From the NCBI GenBank assembly GCA_001770015.1, contig MEQB01000036.1, forward strand, positions 124,001 through 188,000: 64,000 bases of DNA. The letters run 5' to 3'. Within the stretch, counting starts at the first letter, position 1. Each line of letters starts with the position of its first letter. Of this stretch, positions 27,356 through 35,464 are shown piece after piece. The translations under genes and the position numbers were made by a program. The stretch is from Bdellovibrionales bacterium RIFOXYC1_FULL_37_79. Its GTDB lineage: Bacteria > Bdellovibrionota > Bacteriovoracia > Bacteriovoracales > Bacteriovoracaceae. A model generated the notes under the pieces. The model was given only the letters and a program-made list of their open reading frames with translations. It searched no databases and was not told the origin of the DNA.

Positions 27356-27799
27356 ATGAATAAAAAAGAATTTAGCGTACGCACCAAATATCTTATTAAC
27401 CCGTCTTTTCAAATAACTTTTATTATTTATTTCCTTATCATAGGTGTGATTGCGCTCATGATTTTTTATAGTTCCAACTTATATTTTTTCAAAACCCTGG
27501 CAAGTGAGGGAATTCAGCTGGAGCTACCTTCTGATCATGTGTACTTCGAGCTTTTAGCGTCCCAAAAGCACCTGATGAACAAAATCTTCATGATTACCTC
27601 TGCCATCTTTTTCATCCTTATTTCCCTTCTTGGTATTTTTATCTCACATCGCATCGCCGGCCCAATCTATAAAATGACCAAAACCCTCAATTCATTCCAA
27701 GGGGTGGACGATTTACGCGAAATCCAGTTTAGAAAAAGGGATTTTTTTAAGGAATTAGCTGACTCGTTTAATGCCTTGGTCGTTAAAATCAAACGATAA
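27356..27799 (+). CDS. Two-span membrane protein with HAMP domain only
   Basis: 147 residues: spans at about 18-40 and 76-97 flank a short periplasmic loop, and a HAMP linker follows (SHRIAGPIYKMTKTLNSFQG through NALVVKIKR). The protein ends there, without kinase, methyl-accepting or cyclase domain. This stand-alone sensor-like topology is found in some proteobacteria. It might act through an unknown partner. It ends 1 bp before the stop of the convergent neighbour. Confidence 0.75.
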   Translation: MNKKEFSVRTKYLINPSFQITFIIYFLIIGVIALMIFYSSNLYFFKTLASEGIQLELPSDHVYFELLASQKHLMNKIFMITSAIFFILISLLGIFISHRIAGPIYKMTKTLNSFQGVDDLREIQFRKRDFFKELADSFNALVVKIKR

Positions 27800-27800
27800 T

Positions 27801-28418
27801 TTATTCGGTGGTTGGTACTGCATTTTTTTCATTAAAGTAATGTAAAATGTCGGTCTGATTATAGCGGTCTCTGATCTTTTTTATTTCCTCGATATTGAGC
27901 TCATAGACATTTTTGTCGGCCATACTGGCAGCCAGATACTGATCAAAAGGAATAGTCTCAATAAATTCAGGCGCAATTCCATTTTCATTTTTATAATTTA
28001 AAATTTGCATTCTTTTTTCTTCAACATCTTCCATGCTGAGCCCTTGGGAAAATGCTAATAAACTTTGATATTGATCTGAGAGGGAAAGGGCGATGGTCTG
28101 TTTATACTCTGACATGGCCTCGTTTAATACCTCGTCATTTTTGCCTCCCCCTTCACTACTGGCATATTCGGCAGGCCCACGGTTCGCTTGGGGATTAACA
28201 GAATTTTTTTTATAGTCATTCAATTGATCCAACTTATTTTTTAGATCTTCTTTGGGCAATTTGAAAATGTCCTCTGGTTTGTTACCAGGTCCTTCATCCG
28301 AGACATTTATATTGTGATCTTGCCCCATATTCATCATCTGATCAAGGGATCGACTCAGATAAATCATCCCCCCCATTACCAAAAACAAAATAGAGCCAAA
28401 CACTGATGCCATTTTCAT
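27801..28418 (-). CDS. Membrane-anchored hypothetical protein
   Basis: 205 residues: one N-terminal span (VFGSILFLVMGGMIYLS), then a polar, low-complexity section (about residues 35-95, rich in Asn, Gly and Lys) and a helical C-terminus (EDVEEKRMQILNYK, ELNIEEIKKIRDRYNQ). AAGGATG lies before ATG. No family recognised. Convergent with the HAMP protein, so not obviously related to it. Periplasmic location is likely. Confidence 0.65.
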   Translation of the reverse strand: MKMASVFGSILFLVMGGMIYLSRSLDQMMNMGQDHNINVSDEGPGNKPEDIFKLPKEDLKNKLDQLNDYKKNSVNPQANRGPAEYASSEGGGKNDEVLNEAMSEYKQTIALSLSDQYQSLLAFSQGLSMEDVEEKRMQILNYKNENGIAPEFIETIPFDQYLAASMADKNVYELNIEEIKKIRDRYNQTDILHYFNEKNAVPTTE

Positions 28419-28585
28419 TTATAAAACATCCTTCTATCTTGTTTCGGAAAAAATATTTATAATCTTATAGTGTTCACTCCATATTTTTTTTTACATTGTA
28501 AATTCAAAGAGATTGGGCCATCGGGAAGAAATGAATTTATAACCGACCCAAATGCTCGGAATAATAAACTCAAGGAGAAAATCCC

Positions 28586-29149
28586 GTGACCATTAATCTT
28601 TTCATCCAAATCTTTTTCACTATTTTTTTAATCCTGATTACCCTGAAAGGCCTATACATCATTTTAAATGGGTACCAAATCCTAGGCCAAGCACCTATCA
28701 ATCCTGGTCTATTTTTATTATCCAAGGTATGCGCATCGATCATCATGATCTACCCCTTCCTGATGACGTTAGGATTAAAAAATCGCTATATCATCAATCA
28801 TCATTATCTGGTTTTAAGCAGTCTGTGCATTTACCTCTTGGGAATGACGTTATTTTTGATATCACTTTATAATTTAAATTCCTTATCACTCAAAATTGGT
28901 TTGCCTCAAGAAAAAACCCGACTGCAAACCAACGGTCTCTATCGCTTTAGCCGTAACCCCATTTACCTGTCGCTGTTTATTACCTTTATTGGGGCAGTAC
29001 TCTATACCCAAAATCCGCTGATCCTTGGTTGTTTCATTATCACCACCTGTTTACACGTTAAAATTATTATCCAAGAAGAACATTTTTTAGAGGATCAATT
29101 TGGCAAAGAATGGTTAGAGTATAAAAAACAAGTTCGCCGGTTTTTTTAA
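28586..29149 (+). CDS. ICMT-type integral membrane methyltransferase
   Basis: 187 residues, five or so membrane spans; GTG after AAGGAG. The C-terminal block GLYRFSRNPIYLSLFITFIG and the EEHFLEDQFGKEWLEYKKQVRRFF tail are diagnostic of the isoprenylcysteine carboxyl methyltransferase (ICMT) superfamily, which binds SAM in the membrane. Bacterial members include BpsB, which O-methylates type III PKS alkylpyrones in Bacillus. A type III PKS operon ends about 550 bp downstream on the other strand, so a link is possible but the gene is not in that operon. Substrate unproven. Confidence 0.85.
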   Translation: MTINLFIQIFFTIFLILITLKGLYIILNGYQILGQAPINPGLFLLSKVCASIIMIYPFLMTLGLKNRYIINHHYLVLSSLCIYLLGMTLFLISLYNLNSLSLKIGLPQEKTRLQTNGLYRFSRNPIYLSLFITFIGAVLYTQNPLILGCFIITTCLHVKIIIQEEHFLEDQFGKEWLEYKKQVRRFF

Positions 29150-29285
29150 TCATACAACCACTTGAAATCATAAAGTATGTATTTGTTATAAGGTAGTTTC
29201 AATATATGGCAATCTAAGTTATGGTCACTTTAATTTAAAATGATTAAAAATATTCAAACAATTAAGCGACTAAGGAAAAAACACT

Positions 29286-29678
29286 ATGAAAAACACATTT
29301 AAATTCCTTATACTCTGTCTTGTCACCATGCTTTCTATACAAACCACCTATGCCACTTTCTCCTCGAAAGGTCTTTTTAGTTTCTATACCAATAAGGCCA
29401 AAATAGCCGCTACGACCATTGAAGTTAAAAACATTGCCCAGATGATTTATCTTGATTATATCGCAGGAATCGACATCCCGGCACCTGACATGCTTGCCGA
29501 TTACATACGAAAACACAATCGGGCCCCGTATGGACACCATCGAAATACCGCCTACGATTTTTGGAATAATTTATATCTTTTAATTAGGGACCATGAGGGT
29601 TTTAAAGTCATCAGTAAAGGCCCCGACAGCCAGTTAGAAACCGAAGATGACGTTGTTTACGGATTTTATCTCGAATAA
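29286..29678 (+). CDS. Small secreted protein with pseudopilin GspG-like C-terminus
   Basis: 130 residues with a signal peptide (ILCLVTMLSIQTTYA). The last 50 residues (AYDFWNNLYLLIRDHEGFKVISKGPDSQLETEDDVVYGF) resemble the calcium-loop end of type II secretion pseudopilins (DxWGNPY ... S.GPDG ... T.DDI). The prepilin cleavage site and N-terminal hydrophobic helix of a true pseudopilin are absent. It could be a soluble relative or pseudopilin decoy. It lies between the ICMT gene and the exporter operon, on the opposite strand to the exporter. Confidence 0.7.
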   Translation: MKNTFKFLILCLVTMLSIQTTYATFSSKGLFSFYTNKAKIAATTIEVKNIAQMIYLDYIAGIDIPAPDMLADYIRKHNRAPYGHHRNTAYDFWNNLYLLIRDHEGFKVISKGPDSQLETEDDVVYGFYLE

Positions 29679-29695
29679 TCATTTGCTCCCAAAAG

Positions 29696-31756
29696 CTATC
29701 CGACTGTCTCATCTTTTTTATTGATCATAAGCGGGAGATGATAGATATCAAAGATTAAAGCCACCATTAATGTATAGGCCAAAATCCCGCCCGTCTGTCT
29801 TATCGGAAGAAAGCTATTCGCCCCAAAAACGCAAAATGACAAAATAAGGATCATCTGGCCCACTATAATAGGATTCAGGGTTGTCTGGACGTGTTCTATC
29901 TGGGAAATATTTTTCATCTTGTCATAAATTACATGAATCGTACTGTCCACAATTAACCCCAAAGAGATGGAAAATGTCATTACAGTTGCAATGTTAAGGG
30001 AATAATTCATAAGCCTGATAAAAATCAGGGAAGAAATCAAAGGAATGAGATTGACAACCACAAAAGGTATCAGGCTTCTTATCTGCCTAAAGAGCAGGGC
30101 AAATAATATTACAATTATCACAAAACTAACCATGAAACTTTTTATTAACGTGGTAATTAAATATTCCTGCGATTTTAACATGCTATATTGCAGACCATTC
30201 AGGGTGATTTGATAATCGGGATAACGCTTACTCAATCCAGTAAAAAAACTGCGATGGTTTTTAAATTCCTCATGACCAATATGTGATCCAAAAATTGTAA
30301 TGCGATAATATCCATCCTTGAGGTGCTTGATCTTTTGATGCTCAGGTACTTGTCCCAGCATAGTAAAATAGGCTACCGGAATCAAAGGAATTTGCTTCTT
30401 GCCCGTGTAAAGATAATTTAACTCGGATACCAATTGATTGACTGAAAGCAACCTGGCTTTTTTAAAATAATTTTGAATTTCCTGTTCCAGCTGACCCAGA
30501 TTTTTATAATCCTCAAATTCTAAATCAAATTCACTATCATCTGACTTGTGTATCAAAACTTCATAATTAGGATTACCCCAAACATACCTGGTAATATAAT
30601 CTATACTTTTGCGCTCAAAGCTATTTACCGGTAAATACTTGGTGGCATCGGTTAATAGTTCTATATCACGAGAGGCAAACCAACCACCCCCTATTAACAG
30701 CACCATCGAACCATATCCAATCAACTTGGAAGGTTTGGATAAAAATTCGTAACTAAAATTAATCGTCCAGGTCCGCTGACTTGCCCGTTTAACCATATCA
30801 AACATGATTTTATACCAACCAAGGATCAAACCGGCCGTCAAAAAAATCAGTACGGAAGTCAGCAAAGCAAACTGGCGAATGGATTCAATTTCACTTACAT
30901 AAAGGGAGCCAAAGCCAATCGAGGTAGTGGTCACCATTAAAAAGATCGGCTTAAATTTATATTGAAAAAGTTTCTTGAAGTTTTCAAAAACCCTTATTGA
31001 ATAATATAGATGAAAAGATATCGACAACGACAAAGTGAATATTAAAAGCGGAGCGATGACGGTAATCATATTCATGTTTTTAAAAAAGAACTTAATCGTG
31101 GAAAGGGTCAAAAACAACGCCATGACAGACGGGTATAAATTAAGTAACGTGGCCGTAAATGACCGGGTGATTATTATTGTTATAACAAAAGCAAGCAATA
31201 ACATGATAGGAAAAATTCTAATTTTAATGTCCTGTGAATATTGATTTAAGAGCTGGTTGGTAACCGGAAGTCCGGCAAGAGAAACATTGGCATCCATGGA
31301 TTTTAGATCACTTATCAGAATTTCCAGGTTCCTAGGGGAAAGTTCCCGCGTTATAATAACCAGGAAAGTTATCCTGTTTTTTTTAAGAAAATTAAACATT
31401 AACTCAGGGTGAGAACTGGCAAATATTTCAATATCATCAAAACGCTCGCTTTTTATTCCCAATTTATAAATATTAAAAAAATCCACCACCTCTATCCCAA
31501 ACCCCTTCCACTTTAATTTGAAGTGATCAATTTTTTGCATATAATGTAAGTAAGCCGCTTCCTTAATTGCCCTGCCCGTGATCGTCACTACAATTTGCTG
31601 TTCATCAGAAAAACGTTTTTTGAATTGAAGGTATTTTGATGCATCAGAACTGGTTTGAAACAAATATTCACTATTTTTTTGCGTTAAATCGTTACTATAC
31701 AAAATGCCCAAAATCAATATTATAACTGCTAGCAAAAAAGAAAATAGGCACTTCAC
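29696..31756 (-). CDS. MMPL/RND-superfamily exporter
   Basis: 686 residues; GTG start. The pattern is a first span (residues 4-20), a periplasmic loop, a five- or six-span block (about 175-320), a second large loop with LLTDATKYLPVNSFERKSIDYI, and a second block (about 535-680), as in MMPL and HpnN-type lipid transporters. SISLGLIVDSTIHVIYD is the conserved Gly-Asp membrane motif of the superfamily. Last gene of the operon, 6 bp after the YceI-like protein and downstream of a type III PKS. It probably moves the lipid product across the inner membrane. Substrate inferred. Confidence 0.88.
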   Translation of the reverse strand: MKCLFSFLLAVIILILGILYSNDLTQKNSEYLFQTSSDASKYLQFKKRFSDEQQIVVTITGRAIKEAAYLHYMQKIDHFKLKWKGFGIEVVDFFNIYKLGIKSERFDDIEIFASSHPELMFNFLKKNRITFLVIITRELSPRNLEILISDLKSMDANVSLAGLPVTNQLLNQYSQDIKIRIFPIMLLLAFVITIIITRSFTATLLNLYPSVMALFLTLSTIKFFFKNMNMITVIAPLLIFTLSLSISFHLYYSIRVFENFKKLFQYKFKPIFLMVTTTSIGFGSLYVSEIESIRQFALLTSVLIFLTAGLILGWYKIMFDMVKRASQRTWTINFSYEFLSKPSKLIGYGSMVLLIGGGWFASRDIELLTDATKYLPVNSFERKSIDYITRYVWGNPNYEVLIHKSDDSEFDLEFEDYKNLGQLEQEIQNYFKKARLLSVNQLVSELNYLYTGKKQIPLIPVAYFTMLGQVPEHQKIKHLKDGYYRITIFGSHIGHEEFKNHRSFFTGLSKRYPDYQITLNGLQYSMLKSQEYLITTLIKSFMVSFVIIVILFALLFRQIRSLIPFVVVNLIPLISSLIFIRLMNYSLNIATVMTFSISLGLIVDSTIHVIYDKMKNISQIEHVQTTLNPIIVGQMILILSFCVFGANSFLPIRQTGGILAYTLMVALIFDIYHLPLMINKKDETVG

Positions 31757-31762
31757 AAAATT

Positions 31763-32344
31763 TTACTCGGAAAAATAAAAACTTATCTTAACTAGATCGC
31801 TAACACTCGCAACAAATATGGAAGGATCAGGTATCCCTAATTCGGATAATTTCACGTTGGCATTTCCCTGAAGAACTACTTTATTTTTTTCCTTATGAGT
31901 CTTGATATTCACAAAAAAAATTTTTTCCATTCCACGAATCTTCATCGTCACTGGAATTGCTACCAAATCATTATTATCAAGCGGTATTTCACTTTTAAAG
32001 TGGACCAGGATATTTGAAAAATTCTTGTAGTCCAAACACTGGTTCCACATTTTTTCGTTACGGGCATCGATATCTGTATCCATATTTTTCACTTCAAATG
32101 CCACTTTAAGGTCTTTTACAACATTCCCTTCTTTGTTCAAGGAAACGGCAAAATCCCTGACAAAGCCATTAAAGGACGTGGTAATGATCCCAAGCTTGGT
32201 GCTATCCATCTCAAACTTTATATATTCACTCGATTTTTTAGCATCCTCATAACTTCCAATTTTATAACTTTTGGTTATTTCTCTCCCCCATATGGTGAAA
32301 GAAAGCATCCCAAAAGTGCAAAAAAACATTATCAAGTTTTTCAC
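31763..32344 (-). CDS. YceI-like periplasmic lipid-binding protein
   Basis: 193 residues; GTG after TTAGGAGG. Signal peptide (FFCTFGMLSFTIWG), then a lipocalin-like YceI pattern (YIKFEMDSTKLGIITTSFNGFVRDF; DARNEKMWNQCLDYKNF; VNIKTHKEKNKVVLQGNANVKLSELG). Members with known structure hold polyisoprenoid or quinone-like lipids in a barrel. It lies between the UbiE-like methyltransferase and the MMPL exporter, 6-9 bp from each, and would suit carrying a hydrophobic polyketide or quinone product through the periplasm. Confidence 0.86.
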   Translation of the reverse strand: MKNLIMFFCTFGMLSFTIWGREITKSYKIGSYEDAKKSSEYIKFEMDSTKLGIITTSFNGFVRDFAVSLNKEGNVVKDLKVAFEVKNMDTDIDARNEKMWNQCLDYKNFSNILVHFKSEIPLDNNDLVAIPVTMKIRGMEKIFFVNIKTHKEKNKVVLQGNANVKLSELGIPDPSIFVASVSDLVKISFYFSE

Positions 32345-32353
32345 AATGGCCTC

Positions 32354-33118
32354 CTAAATCTTTTGTCCTAACTGCTGGGCAATCGCACCAACCAAATAGT
32401 CAAAATTTTTGACATTTTTCAATCCATGTTTACTAAATAGTAACATTAAATCATTAGGATGAGGAAAATATTTATTTGATTCAGGCAGATATCGGAAAGT
32501 GTTATATTCTCCCCAGTGAAAAACCATTTTCCCAATCAGTGGAGCAATATTATAAAAATAGATCTTATAAATAAAATTAAATAATGGGTTATGTGGTTTC
32601 CCCTGATCAATACTGCTGACAAACCCGTTTTTTTTGGTAACTCTAATCATCTCTTGGATTCCTTCCTCGATGCTGGTTAAATTTCTTAACCCATAACTGA
32701 TAATAACCACATCAAAGGTCTCGTTATCAAATGGTAGGGCCAGGGCATCTCCCTCGATAAATTCAATATTGTGAAGATGACATGCTTTTTTTTTGGCAAG
32801 CTTTATCATCTCCAACGACGCATCCAAGGCCACCACTTTACTGGCAGGATATTTTTCCGCCAGATAAATCGCAATATCACCACTTCCCGTGCAAAGATCA
32901 AGAATGCTTGGTTTGGCCGGAAAAACAATTTTTTCCATGGCCAGCCGATCATACTTCCATTTGGTGCCAAAGCTATGTAAAACATTTCCTGCATCATATT
33001 TGGGTGCTAATTTATCAAACATTTGCTTATTATAATCGGCCCAGCTCAAAGCTTTATAATATTTATCCAGACCGGTTTTTTGAATGAGTTTTTTTTTGTT
33101 GGAGTCTATTACATTCAT
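32354..33118 (-). CDS. UbiE/MenG/COQ5-type C-methyltransferase
   Basis: 254-residue class I SAM-dependent methyltransferase. The UbiE signature is clear: YDAGNVLHSFGTKWKYDR, LDLCTGSGDIAIYLA (SAM loop, about 71-85), EGDALALPFD and ISYGLRNLTSIEEGI. UbiE/MenG add the ring methyl of ubiquinone or menaquinone; close homologues methylate other quinones. The start overlaps the PKS stop as ATGA, so the two are coupled. It is an unusual place for housekeeping menG: next to a type III PKS and a U32 Fe-S protein. A polyketide-derived ring is the likelier substrate here, though menaquinone cannot be excluded. Confidence 0.9.
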   Translation of the reverse strand: MNVIDSNKKKLIQKTGLDKYYKALSWADYNKQMFDKLAPKYDAGNVLHSFGTKWKYDRLAMEKIVFPAKPSILDLCTGSGDIAIYLAEKYPASKVVALDASLEMIKLAKKKACHLHNIEFIEGDALALPFDNETFDVVIISYGLRNLTSIEEGIQEMIRVTKKNGFVSSIDQGKPHNPLFNFIYKIYFYNIAPLIGKMVFHWGEYNTFRYLPESNKYFPHPNDLMLLFSKHGLKNVKNFDYLVGAIAQQLGQKI

Positions 33119-34179
33119 GTTACTTCCTTTAATAATATAGAATGCGCCATAAATCCCGGGCCAAATCCCAAGGCCAAAACCTGATCGTGGGAACTGGTTT
33201 TGGTTTCCAAATAATGCTTAAGTATAAATCCAATCGTAGCGCTTGATAAATTTCCATAGGTTTGCATTATTTCCCGGGATTCCTTGACATCTTTTTTTAT
33301 TTCACTCATTAAGAGTTCGATCATATCAATTATTTTTATGCCCCCCGGATGGACTAGATACTTGTCCACCTCTGTGATATTTAGTCCATTCTTTTTTAAA
33401 AAAGGAATAATGATTTCTTTAAAATTTTCGGCAATCACGTTAGTGACCTCTTTTTGAAGTCTCATAACAAAACCACTATCATGCAAATCATATCCGATAA
33501 CACTGGTGGTATTTTTAACATGATACATTTGAGTGTCTTGTACTTTAAGTCCGGGTTGATCGCTATTTCCCCAAATTGAACATGAAACTCCGTCGGCAAA
33601 TATCGCCGTCGAAACAATATTTTCCCACGAATAATCATTTACCTGGATAGTATTACTGGGAAATTCAAGGGAAATTACCGCCACCTTGCTTGCTGGATAG
33701 GCCTTAATAAAATCGTGCGCCAGTATCCACGCTGAAACTCCTGCTGCGCAGCCTATCTCCGTGATGGGAATTCTTTTTATTTCTGGTTTCATATTTAACT
33801 TGTTCACAATATAGGCATCAAAAGAGGGTATCATAAATCCGGTGCATGAAGTGGTGATCAAAATATCAATATCCTCAGGTTGTAAGCATGCCTTTTCAAG
33901 CGCACCCTTCAATGCCAATTCCCCCATTTTAATGGCCTCTTTCATATAGAGTTCATTACTTTCTTTGAGCGTTCTTTTGGAAAAAAGCACTTCAATCGGA
34001 GCAATACTATGTCGCTTGGTAATCCCCGACCCTTTAAATATTCTCACAGCTTTTTTTACAAAATCCTCGTCTTGAGAGGATAACCATCTTTTTACGACCT
34101 CAACCACTTCATCATTAGAATAATGATATGGAGGAAGCCTGGTCTCTATGGCCAATAGCGTATTTGTTTTATCTTGCAT
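33115..34179 (-). CDS. Type III polyketide synthase
   Basis: 354 residues; ATG after GAGGAG. The chalcone-synthase fold with catalytic triad in the expected places: Cys 144 (EIGCAAGVSAW), His 277 (VHPGG) and Asn 310 (YGNLSSAT). FGPGFMAH near the C-terminus is the family cyclisation-pocket region. Bacterial members make alkylresorcinols, alkylpyrones or similar ring lipids from fatty acyl and malonyl-CoA. The downstream methyltransferase, YceI-like and MMPL genes, and the U32 gene upstream, suggest a phenolic or quinone lipid. Chain length and ring type cannot be read from sequence. Confidence 0.95.
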   Translation of the reverse strand: MQDKTNTLLAIETRLPPYHYSNDEVVEVVKRWLSSQDEDFVKKAVRIFKGSGITKRHSIAPIEVLFSKRTLKESNELYMKEAIKMGELALKGALEKACLQPEDIDILITTSCTGFMIPSFDAYIVNKLNMKPEIKRIPITEIGCAAGVSAWILAHDFIKAYPASKVAVISLEFPSNTIQVNDYSWENIVSTAIFADGVSCSIWGNSDQPGLKVQDTQMYHVKNTTSVIGYDLHDSGFVMRLQKEVTNVIAENFKEIIIPFLKKNGLNITEVDKYLVHPGGIKIIDMIELLMSEIKKDVKESREIMQTYGNLSSATIGFILKHYLETKTSSHDQVLALGFGPGFMAHSILLKEVT

Positions 34180-34228
34180 AAAATCTCCTCATTAAATTAA
34201 CAATTTAAAAACTACCTCTGATAATTGA

Positions 34229-35452
34229 TTACAACCAAAGCGATCCCTGCTCTAAATCATGATCAATTTGTTTATGTAATTCCAAGCAATCCTTTTGAAA
34301 CTCTGGTTTAATGACCACTACCTTTCGGGTAACACTTTCACAATATCCACATTTTTCACAATCATTATAGCGACATTTTCTGCGCCAGACCTCTTCCAAA
34401 AAGCCATCCAGTCCTTGATTATCGATGTATATAGGTGGTTGATCCTCTTTAATCTGACAGAGCATTCCACGCTTTTCAGTTAATTTTTTTATATTGAATA
34501 AACGAGCCACGTTGATTTTTAAAGGCCTTACAAAATACCGAAGCGGCAAAAAAGAGGTATGGGCATTATACTTGGGATCATCCTTACATGCCTTGTGTCC
34601 ATAGGGTTGAATCAAATCAATTAAATTTCCCTCGTACTTTCTCTCGCTATATGCCTGAACTCTTTTAATCATAATTGAGGTTGGCAGATTTCTCTCTACC
34701 AGCTTAAAATTTTGATATCCTAGCTCCTCGTAGAGGTGAATATCCTCCGGTCTGATCCAATCCGAGCGTAAGAAGTTAACTGGATTTTTCAACTTCCTCT
34801 TGGCACACTCCAGTACGCAGTGATCAACGACAAAGCGGCCGTTTAAATCTTTTTTTTGCGAACTATGAGAAAGTAAATTCATATGGGTTGGTGCCATCGA
34901 ACAAGATGCCATACAGTTTCCATTGGCCAGCAATTCCAAATTACAACGAATGGATTTTGACAAACTTTTCAGGGCCTCCAAATCACGATTGACCGATAAT
35001 GAATCCAAACAAATAGTATCAGCCCCAATGTCTTCCCAAAATTTGGCCTTTTGCAAATGATCAACACCCGCAAAAACTGATACCCTCACTTTTAACTGGG
35101 GATAATTTTGTTTTATAATTCTAAGTAATAACGGGTTACTTATTGTCACCGAGGACACTTCAATATGACAAAGCCAATCCAATATTTTCCGCAGTTCCTT
35201 TTGTCCCTTTCTGGTGGTTTCCATGTTTGAAAGGCAGGATGCGTTCAAAAGATAATTAAATCCAATTTTATTTTTTTTGGCATACGCCACATGTTCAATC
35301 AATTGCGCCTTGGACACCTTCCCGAGCATGTAGGTTGAACGCCCCCCACCAAAAAAATCCACCGGTAATTTGCCATAAATACTGGCAACCGGGTAATCCT
35401 TGATCCCATCGATCAAGCGCGAATCAAAGTTAGTAGCAACAGATAATTTCAT
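34229..35452 (-). CDS. U32-family Fe-S protein, UbiU/UbiV-like candidate hydroxylase
   Basis: 407 residues. TIM-barrel pattern of the peptidase U32 family (SVTISNPLLL, VRVSVFAGVDH, ELLANGNCMASCSM). Two Cys groups are visible: Cys 180, 184, 212 and 216 (C-x3-C ... C-x3-C), in the region where UbiU/UbiV and other U32 members bind [4Fe-4S], and a C-terminal C-x4-C-x2-C-x2-C at 360-371. Known U32 proteins are O2-independent hydroxylases (UbiUV, ubiquinone) or RNA hydroxylases (RlhA, TrhP). It sits 12 bp after ssnA and 49 bp before the type III PKS. Ring hydroxylation of the PKS product is my inference; an RNA target is the main alternative. Confidence 0.8.
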   Translation of the reverse strand: MKLSVATNFDSRLIDGIKDYPVASIYGKLPVDFFGGGRSTYMLGKVSKAQLIEHVAYAKKNKIGFNYLLNASCLSNMETTRKGQKELRKILDWLCHIEVSSVTISNPLLLRIIKQNYPQLKVRVSVFAGVDHLQKAKFWEDIGADTICLDSLSVNRDLEALKSLSKSIRCNLELLANGNCMASCSMAPTHMNLLSHSSQKKDLNGRFVVDHCVLECAKRKLKNPVNFLRSDWIRPEDIHLYEELGYQNFKLVERNLPTSIMIKRVQAYSERKYEGNLIDLIQPYGHKACKDDPKYNAHTSFLPLRYFVRPLKINVARLFNIKKLTEKRGMLCQIKEDQPPIYIDNQGLDGFLEEVWRRKCRYNDCEKCGYCESVTRKVVVIKPEFQKDCLELHKQIDHDLEQGSLWL

Positions 35453-35464
35453 AAAGAAACCACC

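Noticed and set aside
32354-33118. Housekeeping menaquinone/ubiquinone methyltransferase
   Set aside because: Sequence alone allows it, but coupling to the type III PKS by an ATGA overlap makes a pathway-specific role more likely. Not excluded: a genome-wide search for a second ubiE/menG would decide.
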